This document shows, piece by piece, positions 24,459 through 31,843 of a stretch of DNA of 41,933 bases (position 1 is its first letter; the number at the start of each line of letters is the position of its first letter). The stretch is taken from positions 1 to 41,933 of the forward strand of contig JAEDEY010000007.1 of assembly GCA_016293065.1 (NCBI GenBank), in the 5' to 3' direction. The translations under genes were made by a program, and so were the position numbers. This DNA comes from Bacteroidales bacterium. GTDB lineage: Bacteria; Bacteroidota; Bacteroidia; Bacteroidales; UBA3663. The notes beneath the pieces are model-generated. The model did not search any database. It worked only from the letters and a program-made list of their open reading frames with translations, and was not told the origin of the DNA.

Positions 24459-25778
24459 TTATTCACACAATACCCAGGTGTCTTTGAATCCTCCTCCCTG
24501 ACTTGAGTTCACCACAAACGAATTAGGGTTGCGGCTGAAACGGGTGAGTCCCGACTTCCACACCTTCGTCGTTTCGCCCGTGACCACAAAGGCACGAAGG
24601 TCACACTTGCGTGGCGAAGGCTTTCCGCTCTCGTCGATGATGTCGAGGTCGATGAAATCCACCACCTCCTGTGCAATCCATCTGCGAGGCTCTTTGACAA
24701 TGAGCTGGCGCACCTCTTCCAGTCGCTCTTTTGTCATGTCCTTGCCAAACATCACTCCATAGCCACCTGCCTCAGCCACATCCTTGATCACCAATTTGTC
24801 GATGTTGGCCAATATATATTCGTAGTCTTCCTTGAAAAACGGCAGATAGGTTGGCGCATTTTCCAATATAGGCTCTTCGTTGAGGTAGTATCTTATCATC
24901 TTTGGCACGAAGTAGTAGATGCCCTTATCGTCTGCCACGCCGTTGCCAAGGGCATTGATCACAGCCACGGTGCCGCATCGGTAGGCTTCCATCAGGTTTG
25001 GTACGCCCAAGAGGGATTCTGGCTCAAAAGCCAATGGGTCGAGATATTCGTCGCTCACACGTCTGTAGATTGCGCCCACGCGAACCTTGTCCTTATACAA
25101 ACCTGTGTAATATACCATGCCGTTTTCTACTATGAGGTCTCCGGGGAAAGCAAGCGTTGCCCCAGTCTTCTCGGCAAGATATGAGTGTTCGAAGAAGGCC
25201 GAGTTATATCTTCCTGGTGTCAGTATCACGTTGATGCCTCTCTGTCCGTTGACATAGTCCATCATCTCGCGCAGCAAGTCGCTATATCCCCTGTTGTCGT
25301 GGACAAGCGTGTCACGGAAGGTCTGAGGAGAAGCCTTGCGGGTCACAGTACGCGCTATCATCGGATAACTCGCTCCTGACGGAATACGCAGGTTGTCTTC
25401 CAGTATCAGCCACTTGCCGTTTTTGGCTTGCACGAGGTCAATGCCTGCTATGTGGGCATAGATTTTCTGTGCAGGTGTTATGCCTTCACATTCGGGCATA
25501 TAACCCTTGCTTTCGTAGGTGAACTCTTTCGGGATCACCCCGTCTTTCACTATTTGCTTCTCATGATAGATGTCATAGAGAAACGCATTCAGTGCCTTTA
25601 CTCTCTGTACCAGCCCCTTTTCCAGCATCGCCCATTCGGCAGCGGGTATCTGTCGGGGGATAGCATCAAAGGGAAACAACTGCTCTTTGAAGACGCCGTT
25701 CTTGTAAATGCCAAAGCGCACACCATATCTTTCCATCCATCGGTTCACGGTGTCGCGTGAAGTCAACAACTCTTTCAT
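24459..25778 (-). CDS. Circularly permuted ATP-grasp type 2 protein
   Basis: A 439-residue predicted amide-bond-forming ligase, first gene of the five-gene cassette. It shows the family signatures WLILEDNLRIPSGASYPMIA (about 120-140), VILTPGRYNSAFFEH, LVIKDVAEAGGYGVMFGKDM (nucleotide-binding core) and the C-terminal SSQGGGFKDTWVL. ATP-grasp enzymes form an acyl-phosphate from a carboxylate and couple it to an amine. Published comparative work on amidoligases linked this permuted type with alpha-E and transglutaminase genes and suggested peptide synthesis, but the product is not known. Length is close to the family norm. A TAnnTTTG-type promoter precedes it (25821-25850), so it leads the operon. 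Confidence 0.9.
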   Translation of the reverse strand: MKELLTSRDTVNRWMERYGVRFGIYKNGVFKEQLFPFDAIPRQIPAAEWAMLEKGLVQRVKALNAFLYDIYHEKQIVKDGVIPKEFTYESKGYMPECEGITPAQKIYAHIAGIDLVQAKNGKWLILEDNLRIPSGASYPMIARTVTRKASPQTFRDTLVHDNRGYSDLLREMMDYVNGQRGINVILTPGRYNSAFFEHSYLAEKTGATLAFPGDLIVENGMVYYTGLYKDKVRVGAIYRRVSDEYLDPLAFEPESLLGVPNLMEAYRCGTVAVINALGNGVADDKGIYYFVPKMIRYYLNEEPILENAPTYLPFFKEDYEYILANIDKLVIKDVAEAGGYGVMFGKDMTKERLEEVRQLIVKEPRRWIAQEVVDFIDLDIIDESGKPSPRKCDLRAFVVTGETTKVWKSGLTRFSRNPNSFVVNSSQGGGFKDTWVLCE

Positions 25779-25820
25779 ACCTTAATTATTTACATACACT
25801 GTTCTTGTTTTTTTTCGATG

Positions 25821-25850
25821 CAAAGGTAATGAATTTTACAATATCGCAAC
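25821..25850 (-). promoter_or_regulatory. Candidate promoter for the ATP-grasp cassette
   Basis: The minus strand reads TACCTTTG (complement of 25821-25828), an exact TAnnTTTG -7 element. GTTG (complement of 25847-25850) lies 18 bp upstream as a 3-of-4 -33 match. The leader to the ATG at 25778 would be about 36 nt. An inverted repeat touches the upstream edge. Confidence 0.55.
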
Positions 25851-25870
25851 ATTGTTTGTGACAAAACAAT
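25851..25870. promoter_or_regulatory. Inverted repeat at the cassette promoter
   Basis: ATTGTTT (25851-25857) and AAACAAT (25864-25870) form a 7-bp inverted repeat with a 6-bp spacer, directly upstream of the -33 element. This is a typical size for a dimeric regulator site. ATTGTTTGT recurs at 25984. No regulator is suggested by the sequence. Confidence 0.35.
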
Positions 25871-26044
25871 ATAAAATTTTAATAAAACACGTCAAAAAGA
25901 TATATTATACAAAGCAAAGCTGTCATTTTGCTTGTATTTGTACAATATTAAAAGAAATATGTTGTAATTGTCTTTTGTTTTGTATTGTTTGTCAAGCTGC
26001 CTTGTTCCTGTATTTTCACTAAAACTGTAGGTTTTGAAATAAAT

Positions 26045-26093
26045 ACAAAAAAGCTACATAACGGAAGGTCGATGCCTTCTGTCTCGTAGCTTT
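26045..26093 (-). terminator. Rho-independent terminator after comM
   Basis: On the minus strand AAAGCTAC (complement of 26086-26093) pairs with GTAGCTTT (complement of 26050-26057), enclosing a second stem CAGAAGG/CCTTCCG (complement of 26075-26081 and 26062-26068). The minus-strand exit is T-rich. It lies about 57 nt after the comM stop. Confidence 0.8.
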
Positions 26094-26149
26094 GTTCCTG
26101 GATATGAAAACGAGTTTGACACTATGACAACCTACAATCTGATTTTTCG

Positions 26150-27685
26150 TTACAATCCTCGGTTTCTCCTGTCGAGATTGCGATAAGCGATTGCTTCGGC
26201 GATATGAGTCGATGTAATCTTGTCCTCTCCTTCGTAATCGGCAATGGAACGCGATACTTTGAGAATGCGATCATAGGCTCGCGCCGACAAATCAAGTTTT
26301 GACATGGCATTCTTAAGCACTATCAACGCCTTGTCATCGAGTTCACAATACTTACGAAGTAAAGCCGAGGTCATCTGTGCGTTGCAGTGAATCAGAGGGT
26401 GGTCTTTGTATCTCTCTTCCTGAATAGCTCTTGCTCGTACCACACGCTGCCTTATTGCCGAACTTGGTTCATTGACCGTGTTCAGACTCATCTCTTCGAA
26501 CGACAGAGGGGAGATCTCGATCTGGAGATCTATTCGGTCGAGCAAGGGGCCAGAGATGCGTCCCAGATACTTCTGCACCTGCATGGCAGTGCATGTGCAT
26601 TGTTTGGTGGGGTGGGTAAAATAGCCACAAGGGCATGGGTTCATGCTGGCAACCAACATAACCGAAGAGGGATAGACAACAGTGCTTTTAGCTCGGGCTA
26701 TGGTGATCTTTCTGTCTTCGAGCGGCTGACGTAAGACTTCGAGCACTTGGCGAGAGAATTCGGGAAGCTCGTCGAGATATAAAGTGCCGTTATGAGCCAA
26801 CGACACTTCCCCTGGCATGGGGTTTGTCCCTCCTCCAATGAGAGCTACGCTCGATATGGAATGATGTGGCGAACGGAATGGCCGTTGGGTTATGAGTCCT
26901 GTGGCAGATCTCATTCCTGCAACAGAATGAATCTTGGTGGTTTCGAGGGCTTCTGACAGAGATAATGGTGGGAGGATGGAGGGAAGACACTTAGCCATCA
27001 TGCTCTTGCCGGCACCAGGAGGCCCAACCATGATGATATTGTGACCGCCGCTGGCAGCAATGGCAAAAGCTCGCTTTACCTGAGCCTGACCCTTTACATC
27101 TGCAAAATCGGCAGCAAAATTATTCTCTGAGGAATAAAAGAGTTCACGAGTGTTAATCTCGACATGCTCAAGATCGCGCTTGTTGTTGAAGAAATCGATA
27201 ATATCGATAAGCCTGTCGGCAACTAACACGTCGAGATTGTTGACTACGGCTGCTTCATAGGCATTGTCGCGAGGGACGATTATGCCTTTCATTTTCATCT
27301 CTCGTGCCAGTATGGCAAAAGGCAGAGTGCCTTTGACGGGTTTGACACTACCATCGAGTGAAAGTTCACCAACTAACATATAGTCCGCGATCTTGTCGGT
27401 CTGGATGATTGCTCCAGCTGCCATGATTGCCGTAGCAATTGGAACATCGTATAAAGCACCTTCCTTACGCACATCGGCTGGCGCAAGGTTGATGGTAACT
27501 TGTTTGCGTGGGAACTTTAGTCCCGATTCGCGCATTGCGCTCTCTATTCGGTCTCGACTTTCTCTTACGGCTGTATCTGGCAACCCTATCATGATAACAC
27601 GGCAACCGTTAGTGACTGATGTTTCGCAAAAGACTGGAGTGGCGTCAATGCCTTGTAATGCGGCGGTTATTATTTTTACTACCAT
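26150..27685 (-). CDS. comM: YifB/ComM family Mg-chelatase-like AAA+ ATPase
   Basis: A 511-residue AAA+ ATPase. ComM homologues are hexameric helicases that help branch migration during integration of transforming DNA. The N-terminal region has the family pattern MIGLPDTAVRESRDRIESAM and TINLAPADVRKEGALYDVPI (about 30-85). The AAA+ core has Walker A GPPGAGKSMMAKCLP (about 218) and Walker B-like HNGTLYLDELPEFSRQVLE, with a Cys motif SMNPCPCGYF that may bind zinc. The C-terminus has the Mg_chelatase_C helices (LSARAYDRILKVSRSIADYE). The start at 27685 lies 41 nt inside the 3' end of the upstream lipoprotein gene, in a different frame. The match of MVVKIITAALQGID to the family N-terminus supports this start. 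A terminator follows. Confidence 0.93.
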   Translation of the reverse strand: MVVKIITAALQGIDATPVFCETSVTNGCRVIMIGLPDTAVRESRDRIESAMRESGLKFPRKQVTINLAPADVRKEGALYDVPIATAIMAAGAIIQTDKIADYMLVGELSLDGSVKPVKGTLPFAILAREMKMKGIIVPRDNAYEAAVVNNLDVLVADRLIDIIDFFNNKRDLEHVEINTRELFYSSENNFAADFADVKGQAQVKRAFAIAASGGHNIIMVGPPGAGKSMMAKCLPSILPPLSLSEALETTKIHSVAGMRSATGLITQRPFRSPHHSISSVALIGGGTNPMPGEVSLAHNGTLYLDELPEFSRQVLEVLRQPLEDRKITIARAKSTVVYPSSVMLVASMNPCPCGYFTHPTKQCTCTAMQVQKYLGRISGPLLDRIDLQIEISPLSFEEMSLNTVNEPSSAIRQRVVRARAIQEERYKDHPLIHCNAQMTSALLRKYCELDDKALIVLKNAMSKLDLSARAYDRILKVSRSIADYEGEDKITSTHIAEAIAYRNLDRRNRGL

Positions 27686-28787
27686 TAAGAGTAACAGAAA
27701 AATTGGATGGGGTTTTATCTATCGCTTCGCGTAGATCTTGTCCCCAAAGGTAACTATCTAAAACATTGCTAAATCGATCGACGATGATATTGTAGGGCAC
27801 AGTGCTGACCTTCCATGACTTGATGGTGGAATGGCTGAATCCTGACTGCAGGAGCACATGGCGGCCAGGCAGACCCTCAATCGACTTGCGCCATGTGGCA
27901 CTGTCGGCAGCATGGAGGCAGATGGTGAGGATATCGACACGTTTCGGGCGACGAGACTTTTCGGTTTTGACATACTCGTCTAGGTACTCATGCAGGCCGT
28001 AGTATCGTGCAAGTGGCGTGAGCATCTGCAGCGAATCGACCGATGGCTGGTTGTAGTCTGCCCAGAAATAGACATACATGGCGTTCTGGCGCGTCTCGTT
28101 GAAATTGACAAAGAGAGTGTCGATGTCGGTGCGGAACTTTGAAAGGGGAGCGAGGCGGCTGTTCTTGACGAGACGGAGTCCCGACTTGTCGAACCGTTCT
28201 TCGAGATCGTCTGAGAGCCAAGAGGGCTTTGCGGCTTCGGAGATACGACCGAGGCACTGACGCAGATGCACAGAGTCGTTGAGCAGCTGCATACGGTCGC
28301 GTATGAGGAGAGCGGGGGCAAGGGAATGTCTGTATAGCTGACACACGGAGTCGAGGTATTGGCTGCGATCGCTCTGGCTGCATGCCTCGAACTCAGATAC
28401 GAGTTGGTGGTAGAGGAGATTGAGCGAATCGCGGTTTCCGAAACTCGGACTGCCCGACTGGTCGATGTTGAGTTCGATGTGGGAGCCGGCATGGGCAAAG
28501 AATTTTATCGCACGACCCTTGTCGTCGATCAGGAACAGTTCATCGACTGCCTCGGTCTTACCTTTGTAGGCAAACTTTCCCTTTAGCACCGGCAAGGTCT
28601 CTTCGACCAAGGAGCCGTGCTTGTCGATGAAAAGCTTCAGGTCGGTATCGACAGATGCAGAGTCTGTAGCAATCTGACCTGCGACAGAATAGCTGTCGCT
28701 GTCTTCTACTTCACTATTTGAGTTGCTGCAAGAGGCAACAGAGAAAAGTGAGATTATTAGTATGATGAGAGTCGTTAATGTTTTCAT
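27645..28787 (-). CDS. Lipoprotein with DUF4369-like and degenerate thioredoxin-like domains
   Basis: A 380-residue predicted lipoprotein. The signal peptide ends in a lipobox (FSVASC, lipidation at about C20). An N-terminal beta domain (YSVAGQIATDSASVDTDLKL to about residue 125) resembles DUF4369, often fused to TlpA-like thioredoxin folds. The C-terminal half (about 225-365) has the thioredoxin pattern YVYFWADYNQPSVDSLQML and the cis-proline segment VSTVPYNIIVDRFSNVLD, but the WCxxC pair is replaced by WADYNQP, so it should not be redox active. It may instead act as a binding or scaffold lipoprotein facing the periplasm. A -7 element is at 28827-28834. The 3' end overlaps comM by 41 nt. Confidence 0.75.
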   Translation of the reverse strand: MKTLTTLIILIISLFSVASCSNSNSEVEDSDSYSVAGQIATDSASVDTDLKLFIDKHGSLVEETLPVLKGKFAYKGKTEAVDELFLIDDKGRAIKFFAHAGSHIELNIDQSGSPSFGNRDSLNLLYHQLVSEFEACSQSDRSQYLDSVCQLYRHSLAPALLIRDRMQLLNDSVHLRQCLGRISEAAKPSWLSDDLEERFDKSGLRLVKNSRLAPLSKFRTDIDTLFVNFNETRQNAMYVYFWADYNQPSVDSLQMLTPLARYYGLHEYLDEYVKTEKSRRPKRVDILTICLHAADSATWRKSIEGLPGRHVLLQSGFSHSTIKSWKVSTVPYNIIVDRFSNVLDSYLWGQDLREAIDKTPSNFSVTLNGSKNNNRRITRH

Positions 28788-28826
28788 TTGTTCAAATCCT
28801 CGAGTTGTGGGTCAATATGAATGAGG

Positions 28827-28834
28827 CAAAGATA
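28827..28834 (-). promoter_or_regulatory. Candidate -7 element for the lipoprotein-comM operon
   Basis: The minus strand reads TATCTTTG, an exact TAnnTTTG, about 40 nt upstream of the ATG at 28787. No clear -33 TTTG was found; the upstream DNA is AT-rich and forms the next hairpin. Confidence 0.45.
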
Positions 28835-28850
28835 GGAAAAATGTTTGACA

Positions 28851-28902
28851 TATATATAATAATTGCCGAAAAAAAGGTTCTTTTCGGCAATTATTGTATA
28901 TA
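28851..28902 (-). terminator. Long 22-bp hairpin after the M28 peptidase gene
   Basis: The arms 28851-28872 and 28881-28902 pair along 22 bp (one G.U), with AATTGCCGAAAA against TTTTCGGCAATT at the core and an 8-nt loop. It starts 24 nt after the M28 stop on the minus strand, fitting a terminator. The AT-rich outer part could melt. Confidence 0.75.
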
Positions 28903-28926
28903 ACACTGATGTTTTCGGTTGAAAAA

Positions 28927-30492
28927 TCAAAAAGGACGGCCTTCTTCCTTTTTAGGATAGCCAGGCTTGAAAGGCACGCGGCCATTGTCGTTGGCTGCGC
29001 TGAGGGCGAGCCATGCCACCATGGCTGCATCGAGCTTGAGGTCGGAGATAGACAGGCGCTCGTAGGTGTCCATGACCGTGTGGTAGGTGCGGTCGTATTC
29101 GAGTTCGTCCTGAATGAACTGGAAGGCTGGGAGACCTACGCGATCGAACGAGAGGTGGTCGGTGCCGCCTGTCTGACGAGGAGAAAGGGTCTTGAATCCG
29201 AGGCTCTCGATACCCTTCATCCACTCCTTGAAGTAAGGGAATGCCATGTCGTTCTGCTCAAGATAGATGCCACGGAAGCGGCCAGAGCCATTGTCCATGT
29301 TGAGATAGAGCGCAAACTTGTCGTAACCGGGCAGCTTCTTGTTGTTCTTGCGGTCGTAGAGGTAGTTTTCGAGATAACCGCGCGAGCCATAGAGTCCCTG
29401 CTCTTCTCCGCCCCAGAGTGCGATGCGGATCGTGCGTCGAGGAGAAACACCAAGAGCCTTGATGATGCGCATTGCCTCCATCATCACAACACAGCCCGAC
29501 GAGTTGTCGGCAGCGCCTGTGCCACCATGCCAAGAATCGAGGTGAGCACCGATGAGCACTATCTCGTCTTTGAGCTTAGGGTCGGTGCCTGGGATTTCGG
29601 CATATACATTGTTGATCTGCTGATTGTCGGTAAACACGTTCTGGAGGTCGAGTTCCATTTCGACCTTCTCGCCATTGCTGATGAGACGAGCCATGCGTCC
29701 GCCGTCCTCGAGTGGAATCATAATCTCTGGAGCTGGCTCAGGGTCACCCACCTTATACTGAACACCAGTGCTGTTGGGCACGTTGAATGTGCCACGAGTG
29801 TTGACGATGGCGAGCACACCTTCCTCCTGGAGCAGCTTTGCAAACTTCTGCTGCAGTTGGCGCATCTTCATCATCTGCTCACGGCTTGGCATGGCGTATG
29901 CACCCCCCTGCTGACGGCGGTAGTTGTGGCGACCTGGACGAGCGTCGGTAGTCATCTCAGCAAGTTCCTCGTCATTATAGCGATAAGCAAGAGGCTCGAA
30001 CGAAACCTCATAGTTTTGAGTCACAGGCATCAAGACGATTTTTCCAGCGAGTTTGCCGCGATACTTCTCGATGTCCTCCTCACTCTGAGGGTTTTCTACC
30101 AAGATAACCTCGCCCTTGACCAGACCCTTGGTGCTGCCCGACCAAGCCTTGGGATTGGCCGCAAAGCTGCAGTAATATGGAGCAGTCATTGCCACATAGT
30201 TCTTCTGGTTGTCCCAGCCACCTTTGGCAAAGTCCATTGCCTTCTCGGTGCGAGGGTTTGTCAGTCCAAGTGCGCCGAGTTTCTCGACCACAAGTTTTTC
30301 TGAGCGTAGTTTCTGCTGTGATGCTGCAAGACGAGACCCGAGTTGGTCGGTCATAAACTGTGCGAGTTCCTCCATCTTTGAATTGGCAAAAGCCTCTTCC
30401 TTCAGACGGAATGCGAGCTCGTCGGACAAGGCGTTCTGTGCATAGCTGTTGATGCATGTCAGCGCCAATACTGTCAACAAGATTTTTTTCAT
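28927..30492 (-). CDS. Secreted M28 family zinc aminopeptidase
   Basis: A secreted metallopeptidase of 521 residues that removes N-terminal residues from peptides. I chose the ATG at 30492, which begins the signal peptide MKKILLTVLALTCINSYAQ; a start at 30525 would only add 11 residues. The M28 di-zinc motifs are intact: GAHLDSWHGGTGAADNSSG (His and bridging Asp, about residue 315), LWGGEEQGLYGSRGY (Glu-Glu), LNMDNGSGRF (Asp) and TGGTDHLSFDRVG (final His). A protease-associated-like insert probably lies between about 130 and 260. A -7 element is just upstream, and a long hairpin follows the stop. No neighbour suggests a specialised substrate. Confidence 0.92.
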   Translation of the reverse strand: MKKILLTVLALTCINSYAQNALSDELAFRLKEEAFANSKMEELAQFMTDQLGSRLAASQQKLRSEKLVVEKLGALGLTNPRTEKAMDFAKGGWDNQKNYVAMTAPYYCSFAANPKAWSGSTKGLVKGEVILVENPQSEEDIEKYRGKLAGKIVLMPVTQNYEVSFEPLAYRYNDEELAEMTTDARPGRHNYRRQQGGAYAMPSREQMMKMRQLQQKFAKLLQEEGVLAIVNTRGTFNVPNSTGVQYKVGDPEPAPEIMIPLEDGGRMARLISNGEKVEMELDLQNVFTDNQQINNVYAEIPGTDPKLKDEIVLIGAHLDSWHGGTGAADNSSGCVVMMEAMRIIKALGVSPRRTIRIALWGGEEQGLYGSRGYLENYLYDRKNNKKLPGYDKFALYLNMDNGSGRFRGIYLEQNDMAFPYFKEWMKGIESLGFKTLSPRQTGGTDHLSFDRVGLPAFQFIQDELEYDRTYHTVMDTYERLSISDLKLDAAMVAWLALSAANDNGRVPFKPGYPKKEEGRPF

Positions 30493-30522
30493 TTTGTTAA
30501 GAAATATGCGTAAATAATCGCA

Positions 30523-30530
30523 CAAAGTTA
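30523..30530 (-). promoter_or_regulatory. Candidate -7 element for the M28 peptidase gene
   Basis: The minus strand reads TAACTTTG, an exact TAnnTTTG, 30 nt upstream of the ATG at 30492. The -33 element is poor (TTGC-like at 21 bp). Confidence 0.5.
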
Positions 30531-30644
30531 CGTTTTTTGCATTTATTTATGGCAATATTTTTGAAATAATATTGATTTTTTGCGCAATTTTGCCATTTCT
30601 CACCTATATTTTTCCATTGAAGTTGAGGGTTGAGGGGCAGGAAA

Positions 30645-30685
30645 GCAAAAGTGGGAGGAATCGCAATCGGATTCCCCCCACTTTA
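30645..30685 (-). terminator. Terminator after the ROK kinase gene
   Basis: AAAGTGGGAGGAATC (30648-30662) pairs with GGATTCCCCCCACTTT (30669-30684) with one mismatch. On the minus strand the stem is followed by a T-rich tail. It starts about 16 nt past the ROK stop. Confidence 0.8.
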
Positions 30686-30700
30686 CCGTGTTGGATAATA

Positions 30701-31666
30701 TTATACCTCCCAACCGAGAGCCGAAGCACCGAGAACGGCAGCATCAGCATCTTTAAGCATAGAAGGGAGCACTTTGACCTTATTCTTGAATACAGCGAGC
30801 ATATTGGCCTCCATAGCCTCTTTGACAGGCTTGAATATGAGATCGCCGGCCTTTGCCAAACCACCGAAGATGATGAAAGCCTCAGGGCTTGAGAAGACTG
30901 TGAAGTTGGCGAGAGCCTTACCGAGGAGTTCGCCTGTCTTCTGGAAGATGTCGCAAGCAATGGCATCGCCTGCCATAGCGCAGTCGAAAATGTCCTTTGA
31001 TGTCAGTTCTGCCTCTGGGATATTGCGAAGCATACTTGCATCGTAGCTTGATGTCAGGATTTCTTTGGCAGTGCGCACAATACCGGTAGCAGAGCAATAT
31101 GCTTCAAGACAACCCTTGCGACCGCAACCGCAGATACGTCCGTCGGGCACAGCAGTGATATGTCCGAGCTCGCCAGCGAAACCGTCGTGACCATAGACGA
31201 GCTTGCCGTCGATTACAATGCCCGAACCAACGCCAGTGCCGAGAGTGATCATGATGAAATGCTTCATGCCCTTGGCAGCGCCATAGGTCATCTCGCCTAT
31301 TGCAGCAGCATTGGCATCGTTGGTGAGTTTGCAAGGAATGCCCAAACGCTCAGTGAAGAGCTTTGCAAGAGGCACGATGCCTTTCCATGCGAGGTTTGGG
31401 GCAAATTCGATATTACCAGTGTAATAGTTGCCATTAGGAGCGCCAACGCCCATGCCATTGATCTTGTCTTTGCCACCGACAGATTCAATCAGAACGTCGA
31501 GTTTATCACCGATAGCATTCACATAATCTTCGATGACAGGATAAGCCTTAGTCTTGATAGAGTCTTGACATAAGACATTGCCGTCTTTGTCAACAATACC
31601 AAATACAGTATTGGTACCACCAATATCCATACCTACTACATAAGGCTTAATAGCTTTTGTTTCCAT
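30701..31666 (-). CDS. ROK family sugar kinase (glucokinase or N-acetylhexosamine kinase)
   Basis: A 321-residue cytoplasmic ATP-dependent hexose kinase. It has the phosphate-binding motif VVGMDIGGTNTVFGIVDKDG near the start, a second phosphate motif IMITLGTGVGSGIVIDG, the substrate Glu-His pair FAGELGHI and the ROK zinc site ICGCGRKGCLEAYCS, with all Cys present. The C-terminal adenosine motif FIIFGGLAKAGD is intact. ROK kinases include glucokinases and kinases for GlcNAc or ManNAc; the sequence alone does not separate them. The second polysaccharide locus lies upstream, so it could phosphorylate its GlcNAc or mannose products, but it is separately promoted (31743-31750) and terminated. Confidence 0.9.
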   Translation of the reverse strand: METKAIKPYVVGMDIGGTNTVFGIVDKDGNVLCQDSIKTKAYPVIEDYVNAIGDKLDVLIESVGGKDKINGMGVGAPNGNYYTGNIEFAPNLAWKGIVPLAKLFTERLGIPCKLTNDANAAAIGEMTYGAAKGMKHFIMITLGTGVGSGIVIDGKLVYGHDGFAGELGHITAVPDGRICGCGRKGCLEAYCSATGIVRTAKEILTSSYDASMLRNIPEAELTSKDIFDCAMAGDAIACDIFQKTGELLGKALANFTVFSSPEAFIIFGGLAKAGDLIFKPVKEAMEANMLAVFKNKVKVLPSMLKDADAAVLGASALGWEV

Positions 31667-31742
31667 GTTGTTTGTGTTAAGTGTTATTTATTAAAAATTG
31701 TTGATTCGTTTTGGGTGCTTAACGATGTATCAAACATCCGCA

Positions 31743-31750
31743 CAAATGTA
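31743..31750 (-). promoter_or_regulatory. Candidate -7 element for the ROK kinase gene
   Basis: The minus strand reads TACATTTG, an exact TAnnTTTG, with a leader of about 75 nt to the ATG at 31666. No good -33 element. Confidence 0.45.
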
Positions 31751-31843
31751 GTATTATTTTTCGTATAATATAGTTTTTGTCAGAAAAAAACGTTGTTTTT
31801 ATGTTCAAAAACATTTAGATAGTCGTATTTTTAGGCTGACAAA

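Larger units (their letters stand above)
25779..26149. other. AT-rich intergenic region between the cassette and comM
   Basis: A 371-bp gap with no coding region. It holds the cassette promoter (25821-25850), a 7-bp inverted repeat (25851-25870), a second copy of ATTGTTTGT at 25984, and the comM terminator (26050-26093). The rest is very AT-rich and shows nothing I can name. Confidence 0.6.

Noticed and set aside
28894..30303. 469-codon plus-strand frame opposite the M28 peptidase
   Set aside because: The minus-strand M28 protein has all metal ligands and a signal peptide; the plus-strand translation has no domain and is a codon-bias shadow.
31776..31843. TTTGTCAG and CTGACAAA inverted repeat after the phosphatase gene
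   Set aside because: The 8-bp arms are 52 bp apart with no stable inner stem, so it is weak as a terminator or operator.
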